Positions 1 through 10,641 of a stretch of DNA of 64,000 nt are shown piece by piece. This DNA comes from an uncultured Tessaracoccus sp. (lineage in GTDB: Bacteria; Actinomycetota; Actinomycetes; Propionibacteriales; Propionibacteriaceae): the NCBI RefSeq assembly GCF_947255005.1, contig NZ_CAMYFI010000006.1:5876-69875 (forward strand), read 5' to 3'. The notes beneath the pieces are model-generated. The model was not told where the DNA came from. It saw only the letters and a list, made by a program, of their open reading frames with translations, and made no database searches. Position numbers and translations under genes: made by a program. How positions within the stretch are numbered: the first letter of the stretch is position 1; each line of letters starts with the position of its first letter.

Positions 1-1413
<1,413 letters not shown>

Positions 1414-2020
1414 CGCCTGGCGCACTTGCGTTTCGAGACGCCGGAGGGCCTTGCGTGCGGCCGCGTCGGCGTCGATGCCGCCCGCCTGCGCCCTCGCTAC
1501 GAGCGCGATGATCTGCTCCCCCACCTCGTCCTCGGTAATCGGAGCGTCTGGGAGCGCGATATCGACGCCGTGCGAGCGCGAACGGGAAACTACCTTGTGG
1601 GCACGAGCAATCGCGCTCATCGAGTGGGCGATGCCGTCGAGCGCCGATGTTCGGCCCTTCTCCTGGGCCTTGCGTTGCTCCCAGTTGGCCCACATATCCG
1701 CGGGCGCAGGATCGTTGGAAAAGACGTGCGGATGCCTGCGAACGAGCTTGTCAGCGATGCCTTGGGCCACGTCGTCGATGGAGAAGCGCCCCTCCTCCTC
1801 GGCGATGCGGGAGTGGAAAAACACCTGCAGGAGCACGTCGCCGAGCTCCTCGCGCAGGTCGTCGTCGGTGCCCTCCTCGACGGCGTCCACCACCTCGCAG
1901 GCTTCCTCGATGAGGTGGTTCAGCAGCGACTCGTGGGTCTGCTCCGCGTCCCAGGGGCAGTCCGTGCGAAGCTGCTCCATGATCTGGCGCAGCCGCTGCA
2001 GCTGGTCGTCAGGCACTTAC

Positions 2021-2527
2021 TTACTTGGCGGGCACAGACAGCGAGCCGCTGTCGATGGCCATCTGCCCATTTTGCAACTTCAGATCGCCGTACCGCGGGT
2101 TCAGTTCGACCTCGTCAACGAGGCTCTTCAGCGTGGCGGTGAACTCGTCGGGCGACACCGTCTGCTGCAGTTGGCCGAGCGCGTTGTCGAACGACATCTG
2201 ACCGACGATGAAGTCGTGGCAGACCTTGTTCGACGCGTACTGTGGCAGCTGTTGCTGGATGGTTTCTTCGATCTGCTCGCGGGGAGGAACCGCGTTCTTC
2301 AACGCGTCGTGGTCGAGCAGCTTGCCAAAGGCCGCATACACGGCGATAGTGCTCTCCGGCACCTGCCCGACGTAGTCGCCGCACTGTTGCATCACGTCGG
2401 TGACGGCATCCGCCTTCACCACATCGTTGCCTACCACAGCAGCGTTGTTCGGGGAGTGCGCACACCCGACGAGCAACAGGCTCGCGGCAGCGACACCAAC
2501 CAGCGGTTTCCAAGCAGACTTCTTCAC
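2021..2527 (-). CDS. Lipoprotein with SurA-N-like region (LpqU position)
   Basis: A GTG start at 2527 gives a short basic n-region, a hydrophobic stretch and the lipobox LLLVGC, predicting a lipid-anchored exported protein of about 168 aa. After the cysteine, AAVVGNDVVKADAVTDVM resembles the N-terminal segment of SurA-like chaperones. An in-frame ATG at 2581 overlaps the mfd stop by one base and could also be used, but would place 18 extra residues before the signal peptide. Its position between mfd and mazG matches lpqU of mycobacteria; orthology is inferred from order only. Confidence 0.7.
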   Translation of the reverse strand: MKKSAWKPLVGVAAASLLLVGCAHSPNNAAVVGNDVVKADAVTDVMQQCGDYVGQVPESTIAVYAAFGKLLDHDALKNAVPPREQIEETIQQQLPQYASNKVCHDFIVGQMSFDNALGQLQQTVSPDEFTATLKSLVDEVELNPRYGDLKLQNGQMAIDSGSLSVPAK

Positions 2528-2580
2528 GTGCCGTACCCTACCAGCCGCCAGGCACCTCAGATTCACGCCCGCCGCCGACA

Positions 2581-5500
2581 TCAGCCGAAGATTTGCTCGA
2601 CGAGCGTCGTCGCCCAGGGCAGAGAGTCGCCCTCGGGTTTCGGCACCATGATGTATCCGGGCTTGATCCTCGATCCCGGGTACAGCCGCTCCAGGCGGAG
2701 CTTGCGCGATTCGGGAAGTTCGACGGGGGCGAACCGCACCACTTTCCCCGCCGGGGCGATCTCCTCGATCCCGGCCTTGCGGGCAAGGTTGCGCAGGTGC
2801 GCGACGCCCAGCAGATTCTCCACCTGCGTGGGAGGCGCCCCGTAACGGTCGTGGAACTCGGCGCGCGCGGCGTCGATGTCCTCGTCGGAGCGGATTTCCG
2901 CCACCTGCTTGTACATCTCGAGCCGCAAGCGCTCGGAGCTGATGTAGTCGTCGGGGATGTTCGCGTCGACAGGGATGTCAATGCGCATCTGCGACTCGGC
3001 CTCGGGCATCTCGCCGCGGTAGGCCTGCACCGCCTCGCCAACCATGCGTAAGTAGAGGTCAAACCCGACGCCCTCGATGTGACCCGACTGGTCTTCACCC
3101 AGCAGGTTGCCGGCGCCGCGCAGTTCGAGGTCGCGCATGGCGATGGACATGCCGGCGCCGAGGTCGGTGTTCGCGGCCATCGTCGCGAGGCGCTCGTGCG
3201 CAGTCTCGCTCAGCGGGCGATCCGTCGGGTACAGGAAGTATGCATAGCCGCGCTCCCTGGAGCGCCCGACGCGCCCGCGCAGCTGGTGCATCTGGGAGAG
3301 GCCGAGGTTGTCGGCGCGGTCGATGATGAGCGTGTTGGCCGTCTGGATGTTCAGGCCGGCTTCGACGATGGTCGTCGCGAGCAGCACGTCGGCGCGCTGC
3401 TCCATGAAGTCGAGCATCACCTGCTCGAGGCGCTTCTCGTTCATCTGCCCGTGGGCGGTGACGATGCGCGCCTCGGGGACGATTTCGCGCAGGTGGGCGG
3501 CGGTTTTCTCGATGGTGCTCACGCGGTTGTGCACGTAGAACACCTGGCCCTCGCGGGCGAGTTCGCGACGGATCGCCGCCCGCACCTGCGCGTCGTCGTA
3601 GGGGCCGGCGAAGGTGAGCACGGGGTGGCGTTCCTCCGGCGGGGTGGCGATGACGGACATCTCGCGGATGCCCGTGATGGAGGTTTCGAGCGTCCGCGGA
3701 ATGGGGGTGGCCGACATCGTGAGCACGTCGACGTTGAGCCGCATCGACTTCAGGCGCTCCTTGTGTTCAACGCCGAAGCGCTGCTCCTCGTCGATGATGA
3801 CGAGGCCCAAATCTTTGAACTCGACCTCTTTGCCAAGCAGGCGATGGGTGCCGATGATGACGTCGACTTTGCCCTTCGCCAAGTCTTCCAGGGTGCGCTT
3901 GGCCTGCGCGTCGGTTTGGAATCGCGAGAGCTGCGCCACCCGCACGGGGAACCCTGCGAAGCGCGACGCGAACGTCTCATAATGCTGCCCGACAAGCAGC
4001 GTCGTCGGCACGAGCACCGCCACCTGCTTGCCGTCTTGCACCGCCTTGAACGCGGCACGCACGGCGATTTCCGTCTTGCCATAGCCGACGTCGCCGCAGA
4101 TGAGGCGGTCCATCGGCACGACGGATTCCATGTCGTGCTTCACTTCCTCGATGGCCGACAGCTGGTCGGGGGTTTCGACGAAGGAGAAGGCGTCCTCGAG
4201 TTCACGCTGCCAGTCGTTGTCGGGCGCGAAGGCGTGCCCCTTCGTGGCCTGCCTCGCCGCGTACAGCTTGATGAGCTCCGCGGAAATCTCGCGCACTGCC
4301 TTGCGGGCGCGCGCCTTGCGTTTCGTCCAGTCGGCGCCGCCCATCTTGTCGAGCGACGGCGACTCCGCGCCGACGTAGCGGGAGAGCTGGTCGAGCTGAT
4401 CCATCGGCACGAATAGGCGATCCCCCGGCTGTCCGCGCTTGCTCGGCGCGTACTCGATGACGAGGTAGTCGCGCGCGGCGCCGTGCACGATGCGCTGCGC
4501 AGATTCGACGAAGCGCCCCACGCCGTGCTGCTCGTGGACGACGAGGTCGCCCTTTTTCAGCTCGAGCGGTTCGATGCGGTTCTTGCGGCGGCGCGGGAGG
4601 CGTCGCTCTTGCTGGTCGCGGACTTGCTGGCCCGTGAGCTCGCTGGCCGTGATCAGCTCAATCCGGGGCCCATCCGCACGCCAACCAGCCATGGCCCGCC
4701 CCACAACGACGGAGACGCTCCCAGCCGCGGGTTCCCCGTCGAGGGTATCCAGCGACGCGCGAACCCCCTGCTCAGCGCACAGTTCGACGAGGCGCTGGGC
4801 CAGGCCCTTGCCTTCCACCATGAGCACGACGCGCCAGCCGTCCGCGACACGGGCGCGGATGTGTTCGATCGCCGCGTCGGAGTTGCCACGGAAGGCCTCG
4901 GTGGGTGCGACGTCCAAGTTGCGGTGGTGCGCACCTTCGGCGGAATACTCGTCGTCGATGTCGGATTGGAAGGGGCTCAGCTGCCACCACCTGTGGCCGA
5001 GTGCGAGCGTGTGATCGCGCACGTCGGCCAGCTCCCAGTAGGCGGACGCCTCGAGGTCGATGGGCGACGTGCCTCCCCCCGCCGCCGCGGCCCAGCTGGC
5101 GTCGAGGAATTCGCGGCTGGTGGCGACGAGCTCGCTCGCGCGGGTGCGGATGAGTTCGGGCGCGATGGCGAGCACCAGCGAACGCTGCGGCAGCACGTCG
5201 ACGAGCAGCTCGACCCCGTCGACGAGCACCGGGATGAGCGCCTCCATCCCCTCGACGGCTTGCCCCTCCGCAATGCGGCCGAGCATGTCGCCCAGTTCGG
5301 GATGCTCTGCGGCGATGGCCTTGGCGCGGGCGCGGACGTCGTCGGTGAGCAGCAGCTCGCGGCAGGGCGCGGCGGTGACTTCGTCGATGGTGTCGCCGGT
5401 GGAGCGCTGATCGGCGACGTGGAACGTGCGGATCTCGTCCACTTCGTCGCCGAAGAAATCGACGCGGAAGGGGTGCTCAGCGGTGGGCGGGAACACGTCG

Positions 5501-6045
5501 ATGATGCCGCCTCGCACCGCGAACTCGCCGCGGCGCTCCACCATGTCGACGCGCGAGTAGGCGGCGTCGACGAGGGCCTGCTGCACGTCAGTGAGCTCGT
5601 ATTCCTTCCCGACGGTGAGCGTGACGGGCTGCATCTGCGACAGCCCTTTGACTTGGGGTTGCAGCACGGAACGCACGGGCGCGACGACCACCTGCGGCGG
5701 GCGCTCAGAGGCGATGCGGCGCAGAGCGGCGAGGCGTTTACCGACGGTGTCCGCGCGCGGTGAGAGACGCTCGTGCGGGAGCGTTTCCCAGGCAGGAAAG
5801 TACGCCACTTCGTCGCTGCCCAGCCACGTGCCAAGCTCATCGACGAGCTGCTCGGCCTCCCGGTAGGTGGAGGTGACCGCCAGCACCGTCGACCCCTGTT
5901 CCGCGATGGCAGCGGTGAGGAAGGGGAAATACGCAGGTACCGCCGAGAGATCCAGAGCTGTGACGCCCGGGCGGCGGACGTCGTCGAGGGTATTGCGAAG
6001 CGCCGGATCCGACGAAAGGGTTTGCAATATGCCGGGGAACTTCAC
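2581..6045 (-). CDS. mfd: Transcription-repair coupling factor
   Basis: The Mfd translocase removes RNA polymerase stalled at DNA lesions and recruits UvrA. At 1154 aa it is full length. Visible parts in order are the UvrB-homology N-terminus, the RNA-polymerase-interaction region around VVHEQHGVGRF, the helicase motor with Walker A GDVGYGKT, the DEEQ box (IIDEEQRFG) and motif VI (QLRGRVGRSRERGYAYF), then the TRCF C-terminal domain. The ATG at 6045 follows a hairpin-bearing gap after pth. The stop TGA overlaps the next possible ATG, suggesting coupling with the lipoprotein gene. Confidence 0.98.
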   Translation of the reverse strand: MKFPGILQTLSSDPALRNTLDDVRRPGVTALDLSAVPAYFPFLTAAIAEQGSTVLAVTSTYREAEQLVDELGTWLGSDEVAYFPAWETLPHERLSPRADTVGKRLAALRRIASERPPQVVVAPVRSVLQPQVKGLSQMQPVTLTVGKEYELTDVQQALVDAAYSRVDMVERRGEFAVRGGIIDVFPPTAEHPFRVDFFGDEVDEIRTFHVADQRSTGDTIDEVTAAPCRELLLTDDVRARAKAIAAEHPELGDMLGRIAEGQAVEGMEALIPVLVDGVELLVDVLPQRSLVLAIAPELIRTRASELVATSREFLDASWAAAAGGGTSPIDLEASAYWELADVRDHTLALGHRWWQLSPFQSDIDDEYSAEGAHHRNLDVAPTEAFRGNSDAAIEHIRARVADGWRVVLMVEGKGLAQRLVELCAEQGVRASLDTLDGEPAAGSVSVVVGRAMAGWRADGPRIELITASELTGQQVRDQQERRLPRRRKNRIEPLELKKGDLVVHEQHGVGRFVESAQRIVHGAARDYLVIEYAPSKRGQPGDRLFVPMDQLDQLSRYVGAESPSLDKMGGADWTKRKARARKAVREISAELIKLYAARQATKGHAFAPDNDWQRELEDAFSFVETPDQLSAIEEVKHDMESVVPMDRLICGDVGYGKTEIAVRAAFKAVQDGKQVAVLVPTTLLVGQHYETFASRFAGFPVRVAQLSRFQTDAQAKRTLEDLAKGKVDVIIGTHRLLGKEVEFKDLGLVIIDEEQRFGVEHKERLKSMRLNVDVLTMSATPIPRTLETSITGIREMSVIATPPEERHPVLTFAGPYDDAQVRAAIRRELAREGQVFYVHNRVSTIEKTAAHLREIVPEARIVTAHGQMNEKRLEQVMLDFMEQRADVLLATTIVEAGLNIQTANTLIIDRADNLGLSQMHQLRGRVGRSRERGYAYFLYPTDRPLSETAHERLATMAANTDLGAGMSIAMRDLELRGAGNLLGEDQSGHIEGVGFDLYLRMVGEAVQAYRGEMPEAESQMRIDIPVDANIPDDYISSERLRLEMYKQVAEIRSDEDIDAARAEFHDRYGAPPTQVENLLGVAHLRNLARKAGIEEIAPAGKVVRFAPVELPESRKLRLERLYPGSRIKPGYIMVPKPEGDSLPWATTLVEQIFG

Positions 6046-6120
6046 GCCATCATCCTATGGGTTGGTTAGCAACAGGGCACGTCCGCTCGTCAGGCAGCGG
6101 CTTGAACCCCTGAGGTGGGA

Positions 6121-6173
6121 GCTTGGGTGGCAGTTTTGCGCCCATGGACGGACGCGGAACTGCCACCTAAGGC
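6121..6173. repeat. Intergenic hairpin H2 between pth and mfd
   Basis: The segment 6121-6140 pairs with 6153-6173 with one bulged base and a 12-nt loop. The core GGTGGCAGTT pairs perfectly. The remaining differences are all G:U pairs if the plus strand is transcribed, but become A:C mismatches in a minus-strand RNA. It belongs by position and size to the hairpin family seen across the core region. No U-tract follows on either strand. Confidence 0.6.
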
Positions 6174-6232
6174 CAGAGCCTGGCTCCGACGGCGACGCGC
6201 GCTTGGCGGGCTCCCGCTCGTCGGCGTCGAGG

Positions 6233-6808
6233 TCAGGAGTTGAACCTGTTCTGCGCTGCTGCGAGGCCGTGCTGCACCAGGTATTCGACGGCGTCAGCTG
6301 CCACTGCGGCGTCGACGCGCATCTCGTCGAGTTCTTTCGGGCGCATCTTGGCGAGCACCCAATCGGCCGACGGCTGCCGCCCAGGCGGCCTGCCGATGCC
6401 GACGCGCACGCGGTAAAATTCGCCGGTGCCCAGGTGCGCGCGAATGGATTTCAGGCCGTTGTGGCCGTTGTCTCCCCCACCCAGCTTGAGGCGCAGGTGC
6501 GGCGGGTCGAGGTCGAGTTCGTCGTGCACCGCGATCACGTCGGCGGGCTGCACCTTGTGGAAGCGCGCCAGCGCCCCGACCGCCTCGCCAGACAGATTCA
6601 TGAAAGTAGTCGGTTTGGCCACCACATATTTCGCTTCGGGCCGGACGAACGTGGCGACCTCCGCCTTCATTCGGGAGTTGATGGAGAAGGAGGAGCCGTG
6701 GCGGTCCGCTAGGTCCGACACGGCCCAGAACCCGACGTTGTGCCGGGTGGGGCTGTACGTCGGGCCTGGGTTCCCAAGCCCGACGACAAGCACCAAGCGG
6801 TCGGTCAC
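6233..6808 (-). CDS. pth: Peptidyl-tRNA hydrolase
   Basis: Releases tRNA from peptidyl-tRNA dropped by ribosomes. The N-terminus LVLVVGLGNPGPTYSPTRHN contains the family motif with the catalytic histidine in TRHNVG; HDELDL and GGGDNGHNGLKS follow in order. The product is 191 aa, normal length. The GTG start at 6808 overlaps the stop of the ribosomal L25/CTC gene by 4 bp (GTGA), a translationally coupled pair as in mycobacteria (rplY-pth). Confidence 0.96.
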   Translation of the reverse strand: MTDRLVLVVGLGNPGPTYSPTRHNVGFWAVSDLADRHGSSFSINSRMKAEVATFVRPEAKYVVAKPTTFMNLSGEAVGALARFHKVQPADVIAVHDELDLDPPHLRLKLGGGDNGHNGLKSIRAHLGTGEFYRVRVGIGRPPGRQPSADWVLAKMRPKELDEMRVDAAVAADAVEYLVQHGLAAAQNRFNS

Positions 6809-7422
6809 TCCGCCGCTTCCTCCGTGGCTTCACCCTCAGCCTCTTCGCTCTCTTCCTCAACCTCGGGCTCCTCGGGCTCTTCGTCCGGGAGCACGATGGA
6901 AGCGACGAGGGTGTCGGTGTCGATGTCCGGCTCGACGTCGCCGGGGAACTTGATGTCGGAGACGAGCACGTTGGCTCCCACCTCGAGGCCTTCCACCGAC
7001 GCCTCGACCTGCTCCGGAATGTCCGCAACGGGCGCGAGCACAGGGACGGCGATGAGGTCGTGGTTCACGATGAGGCCAGGCTGCGGCTCGCCGGTAATGA
7101 CGACGGCAACTTCCACGGCCACCTTCTGGCCGGCCTTCACCAAAATGAAGTCGACGTGCTCCACCTCGGGCAGGATGACGTGACGCTGCACCTGCTTGGG
7201 CAGGGCGAGCACCGGCTGCCCCTCGCCCTCAACCTCGATACGGAACAGCGCGTTCGCGGTACGCAGCGCCAGGAACAGATCCTTCGCGGGCAGGAGCAGG
7301 TGCAACGGCTCGGAGCCGTGCCCGTAGAGCACAGCGGGGGTCTGGCCGTCGCGACGGGCGCGGCGCGATGCGCCCTTACCGAACTCGGTGCGCTTTGTGG
7401 CCTTGATTTCAACGTCTGCCAT
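6805..7422 (-). CDS. rplY: 50S ribosomal protein L25/general stress protein Ctc
   Basis: Binds 5S rRNA in the large subunit. The L25 domain (roughly residues 1-95, with RTEFGKGASRRARR and PAVLYGHG) is followed by the TL5 C-terminal domain and a very acidic tail rich in Glu. I chose the ATG at 7422 because GAAAGGA lies upstream at ribosome-binding distance; a TTG at 7437 in the same frame overlaps that site and is unlikely. The 205-aa product is followed by pth with a 4-bp overlap. Confidence 0.95.
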   Translation of the reverse strand: MADVEIKATKRTEFGKGASRRARRDGQTPAVLYGHGSEPLHLLLPAKDLFLALRTANALFRIEVEGEGQPVLALPKQVQRHVILPEVEHVDFILVKAGQKVAVEVAVVITGEPQPGLIVNHDLIAVPVLAPVADIPEQVEASVEGLEVGANVLVSDIKFPGDVEPDIDTDTLVASIVLPDEEPEEPEVEEESEEAEGEATEEAAE

Positions 7423-7563
7423 GGGGGTTCCTTTCAACGAAGGCGGACATGCTCACGCCTGTTGAAGGAGCTCGTCGATCACGGACTGTTCGTCCCTCGC
7501 CAGGCAACTCGTCGAGTGTACCCCCGACGAGCTCGCTCCCCCAAACACAGGTCTACTCCGCGA

Positions 7564-7639
7564 ACCTAACCCGATATCCACATTCGTTTGCCAGAACCGC
7601 CCCACAAATCAGCAAACGAATGTGGATATCGGGTTAGGT
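7564..7639. repeat. Long intergenic hairpin H3 (28-bp perfect stem)
   Basis: Arms 7564-7591 and 7612-7639 are perfect inverted repeats of 28 bp around a 20-nt loop containing CCGCCCCACAAATC. It is the longest perfect stem of the family. It sits between the MFS gene end and the rplY start, so it could end MFS transcription, but there is no T-run typical of an intrinsic terminator. Confidence 0.85.
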
Positions 7640-7690
7640 GCGATGCCAGCTCCAATGCGCGATCGCACCTGCAACCAGGAAGCGCTGGGG

Positions 7691-8875
7691 TCAGCCCAGA
7701 GGACGTTTCCCGCGCAGGCGTCCGCGTCGGTGGTCACGCACCTTGTAGAACGCGATGGGCGCCAGTGCGGCGAGCAGGGCCAGCATCGCGGCGACGAGGA
7801 ACCCTCCCGAGGAGCCGGAGTGGTCAATCACGAAGCCAGCGGCAGCGGACCCGACGGCCGCACCCACCAACTGCCCGGTATTGGCCCACCCGTAGGCCTC
7901 GGCGGACTGCTCGAAGCTGATCGTCGACGAAATCAGCGAGAACATGATGGCCAGCGCGGGGGCCATGCCCAACCCAGACACGGTGATCGCCACAAACGTG
8001 GACGGGAACGAGAGCACCTGGGCTGCCAGCAACGAACCGACGAGCATGGCGCCCATCCACAACGACAGGGTGAACTTTCCCGACTCGCGGTGCCCGAACA
8101 TCATGCCCGCGACGAGCGAGGCCACCGACATACCTGCGAGGATGAGCCCGGCCTGCAGCCCGCCCTCGCCGAAACGGTTCACGACGGAAGCCTCGATCGC
8201 GGCCGTCGAGCCGATCATGAGGAACCCGACGACGGTGGCGAGCACGACGGGGCCGCGCAGCAACACTGCCCCGAACGTGCCGCTGCTCGGCGCGAATTTC
8301 ACCTCGCCGAGCTCGGGAGCGGAGATGAACCAGGCGCCGCCGATGACGAGCATCGCCGAGCACACGACGAGCCCCACCACCGACGAGATCTGCATCGATA
8401 TCAGGGTGATAACCATCGGCCCTAGCACCCAAATGATCTCCTGCGCGGATGCGTCGAGAGAGAACAGCCGCGAGAGCTTGCTCGGGTCTACCAGCTTGGG
8501 GTACATCGTCCGCACCGCCGGCTGCACGGGCGGGAAGCTGAAGCCCGCGACGAGACCCACGGCGATCGTGCCCGCCAGCGGCATCGGGAAAAAGGCGATG
8601 CCCAGCAGCGACGCGGCACAAATGAGGGTGGTGGAGACGAGCACCGTGCGGGCTCCAATGCGCCCCATCAGACGGCTCGTGAACGGCCCAGCAACACCCT
8701 GGCCAATAGACGTCGCGGCCAGCACAAGGCCCGCGGCACCGTACGAGCCAAACAGCCGCTCCACGTGGATGAGCAGGCCGAGCGAGATCATGCCGCTGGG
8801 GAAGCGCGCGAAGATTTGCGACGCGACGATGCGCGCGACGCCCTTCGTCTTCAGCAGACCCCAGTACGAGTTCAC
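7691..8875 (-). CDS. MFS transporter, substrate unknown
   Basis: A 394-aa integral membrane protein with about 12 hydrophobic segments and the usual MFS loop signature after helix 2 (FTSRLMGRIGART). The start is a GTG at 8875. The N-terminal region GLLKTKGVARIVASQIFARFP resembles actinobacterial uncharacterised MFS exporters; no residue tells the substrate. It stands alone, followed by hairpin H3. Confidence is high for the family, low for the role. Confidence 0.85.
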   Translation of the reverse strand: MNSYWGLLKTKGVARIVASQIFARFPSGMISLGLLIHVERLFGSYGAAGLVLAATSIGQGVAGPFTSRLMGRIGARTVLVSTTLICAASLLGIAFFPMPLAGTIAVGLVAGFSFPPVQPAVRTMYPKLVDPSKLSRLFSLDASAQEIIWVLGPMVITLISMQISSVVGLVVCSAMLVIGGAWFISAPELGEVKFAPSSGTFGAVLLRGPVVLATVVGFLMIGSTAAIEASVVNRFGEGGLQAGLILAGMSVASLVAGMMFGHRESGKFTLSLWMGAMLVGSLLAAQVLSFPSTFVAITVSGLGMAPALAIMFSLISSTISFEQSAEAYGWANTGQLVGAAVGSAAAGFVIDHSGSSGGFLVAAMLALLAALAPIAFYKVRDHRRGRLRGKRPLG

Positions 8876-8920
8876 AATTTCCGGATTGTAACCGGATTGT
8901 CCTGCCTCAATGCAACCGCA

Positions 8921-9286
8921 TTAGGCCACGCCGATCAGCCACCCCATGGCACCCGCAACAAGGCACGCCAAGAAGCCGCCCAGCCATTGCCACACGAACG
9001 TCGCCACCCGCCGGTCGGCAAGGAGTTTCGCGGCGTCAACGGCGGCCGTCGAGAAGGTGGTGAAGCCGCCGCAGAAGCCAACGCCGAGCACGGCGACCGC
9101 CGTCGGTGAGAGCACGTGAGCGGCACCCAAGCCGACGATCCACCCCAGCGCGAAGCTGCCCAGCGTGTTCACCACCAGGATGCCGATGGGGAACCGGCGG
9201 TTCCAAGCTGCGAAGCAGGAGTCGACGAGGAACCTCGCCGTCGCGCCCACACCGCCGGAGGCCATGACCAGCAGGAATTCAACCAT
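8921..9286 (-). CDS. crcB2: Fluoride channel FluC/CrcB, second subunit
   Basis: A small membrane protein of 121 aa with four hydrophobic segments that exports fluoride. FluC marks visible here are GGVGATARF near the N-terminus, NTLGSFALG, and GFCGGFTTFSTAAVD. The ATG at 9286 (a GTG lies one codon earlier) overlaps the end of the preceding crcB gene. Paired crcB genes in Gram-positive bacteria can encode the two halves of the antiparallel dimer; here both retain the polar-track motifs. Confidence 0.93.
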   Translation of the reverse strand: MVEFLLVMASGGVGATARFLVDSCFAAWNRRFPIGILVVNTLGSFALGWIVGLGAAHVLSPTAVAVLGVGFCGGFTTFSTAAVDAAKLLADRRVATFVWQWLGGFLACLVAGAMGWLIGVA

Positions 9287-9662
9287 CACGCTGCCCCAAT
9301 CGCAGCCCGAGGCCGGCGAGCAGCACCCCAATCGGCAACAGCAGCAGCGCGGCGATCCACATCCGTACCGAGGGTTCGTCTCGGGCAACCACAGCGACGG
9401 CGTACGTCGAATACGTGGTGAATGCGCCGAGGGCCCCCGTCGCGATGAACAAGCGGTACGCGTCGGCGCGGGGGCCGGAGCGGCGCCCTAGCCAGCCAAC
9501 AAACAAGCCAAGAAGGAAGGCGCCGAGCGCGTTGATGAGCAGCGTCGACGCGTACCCGCCGCCGAGCATGCCGACGCCGTGGCGCAGGCCGGTACCGATG
9601 CAACCGCCCAGGAAGACGAGCAGGAGTTTCCTGCCAAACGCTACGACCGCCGGTTGGTTCAC
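9279..9662 (-). CDS. crcB1: Fluoride channel FluC/CrcB, first subunit
   Basis: A 127-aa four-helix fluoride channel homologue with GGCIGTGLRHG, INALGAFLLGL and TGALGAFTTYSTYAVA. The GTG start at 9662 overlaps the prs stop codon (GTGA), and its own stop overlaps crcB2, so prs, crcB1 and crcB2 look like one transcript. No fluoride riboswitch is expected inside such an overlap, and none was recognised. Confidence 0.93.
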   Translation of the reverse strand: MNQPAVVAFGRKLLLVFLGGCIGTGLRHGVGMLGGGYASTLLINALGAFLLGLFVGWLGRRSGPRADAYRLFIATGALGAFTTYSTYAVAVVARDEPSVRMWIAALLLLPIGVLLAGLGLRLGQRDG

Positions 9663-10636
9663 GCCTGCCCGTCGAACAATGACGTCACCGATCCGTCGAG
9701 GAACACCTCGCGGATGGCCTTGGCCAGCAGCGGGGCGATCGAGAGCACGGTCAGGTTCTTGATCTCGTCGTGGGCGTTCGTGGGGAGGGTGTTCGTGACG
9801 ATGATCTCCTCCATGCCTGAACCGTTGAGACGCTCGACGGCAGGGCCGGAGAAGATGGGGTGCGTGGCCGCTGCGATGACCCGCTTCGCGCCGCGCTGTT
9901 TGAGCGCCTCGGCAGCCTGCACGATGGTGCCGGCGGTGTCGATCATGTCGTCGACGAGCAGGCACGTGCGGCCCTCTACCTCGCCGACCACCTCGTGCAC
10001 GGCCACTGTGTTGGCCTTGTTCGGGTCGCGGCGCTTGTGGATGATTGCGAGTGGGGCGCCCAGCTTGTCGGTCCACATATCCGCCAACCGAACGCGGCCG
10101 GCGTCGGGAGAGACGACGGCGAGATTCTCGTCGGAGTATTTCTTCTGGACGTACTCGGCCAGCACGGGCAGGCCCCAGAGGTGATCGACGGGGCCGTCGA
10201 AGAATCCCTGGATCTGTGCGGCGTGGAGGTCGACGGACATGATGCGGTCGGCGCCGGCAGCCTTGAAGAGGTCAGCCACGAGGCGTGCGGAGATGGGTTC
10301 GCGGCCAAGGTGTTTCTTGTCCTGGCGGGCGTAGGGATAGAACGGCGCGACGACGGTGATGCGTTTAGCGGAAGCGCGTTTCAGCGCGTCCACCATGATG
10401 AGCTGTTCCATCAGCCACTCGTTTACCGGTGCGGTGTGCGACTGGATGACGAACGCGTCGCTACCGCGCACGGATTCCTGGAAGCGAACGTAGATCTCGG
10501 AGTTGGCGTAGGCGATGGCGCGCGTCGGCACCAGCGCCTGATCCATCAGGGTGGCCACTTCTTCGGCAAGCTCAGGGTAGGCGCGACCAGAAAACAGCAT
10601 CAGGTGCTTCTGGTTCGAGGCGAATTCCGTGCTCAA
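9659..10636 (-). CDS. prs: Ribose-phosphate pyrophosphokinase (PRPP synthetase)
   Basis: Makes PRPP from ribose 5-phosphate and ATP for nucleotide, His and Trp synthesis. The TTG at 10636 gives MSTEFASNQKHLMLFSGRAY and the usual length of 325 aa, with GGGAG upstream; longer readings run into glmU. Diagnostic segments are YARQDKKHLGREPISA and the PRPP-binding loop LLVDDMIDTAGT. It is separated from the glmU stop by 5 bp, so glmU-prs is a coupled pair, as in mycobacteria. Confidence 0.96.
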   Translation of the reverse strand: MSTEFASNQKHLMLFSGRAYPELAEEVATLMDQALVPTRAIAYANSEIYVRFQESVRGSDAFVIQSHTAPVNEWLMEQLIMVDALKRASAKRITVVAPFYPYARQDKKHLGREPISARLVADLFKAAGADRIMSVDLHAAQIQGFFDGPVDHLWGLPVLAEYVQKKYSDENLAVVSPDAGRVRLADMWTDKLGAPLAIIHKRRDPNKANTVAVHEVVGEVEGRTCLLVDDMIDTAGTIVQAAEALKQRGAKRVIAAATHPIFSGPAVERLNGSGMEEIIVTNTLPTNAHDEIKNLTVLSIAPLLAKAIREVFLDGSVTSLFDGQA

Positions 10637-10641
10637 TATTC

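Noticed and set aside
3079..5763. Long plus-strand frames opposite mfd
   Set aside because: Antisense shadows of Mfd; composition rich in His, Asp and Val without domains.
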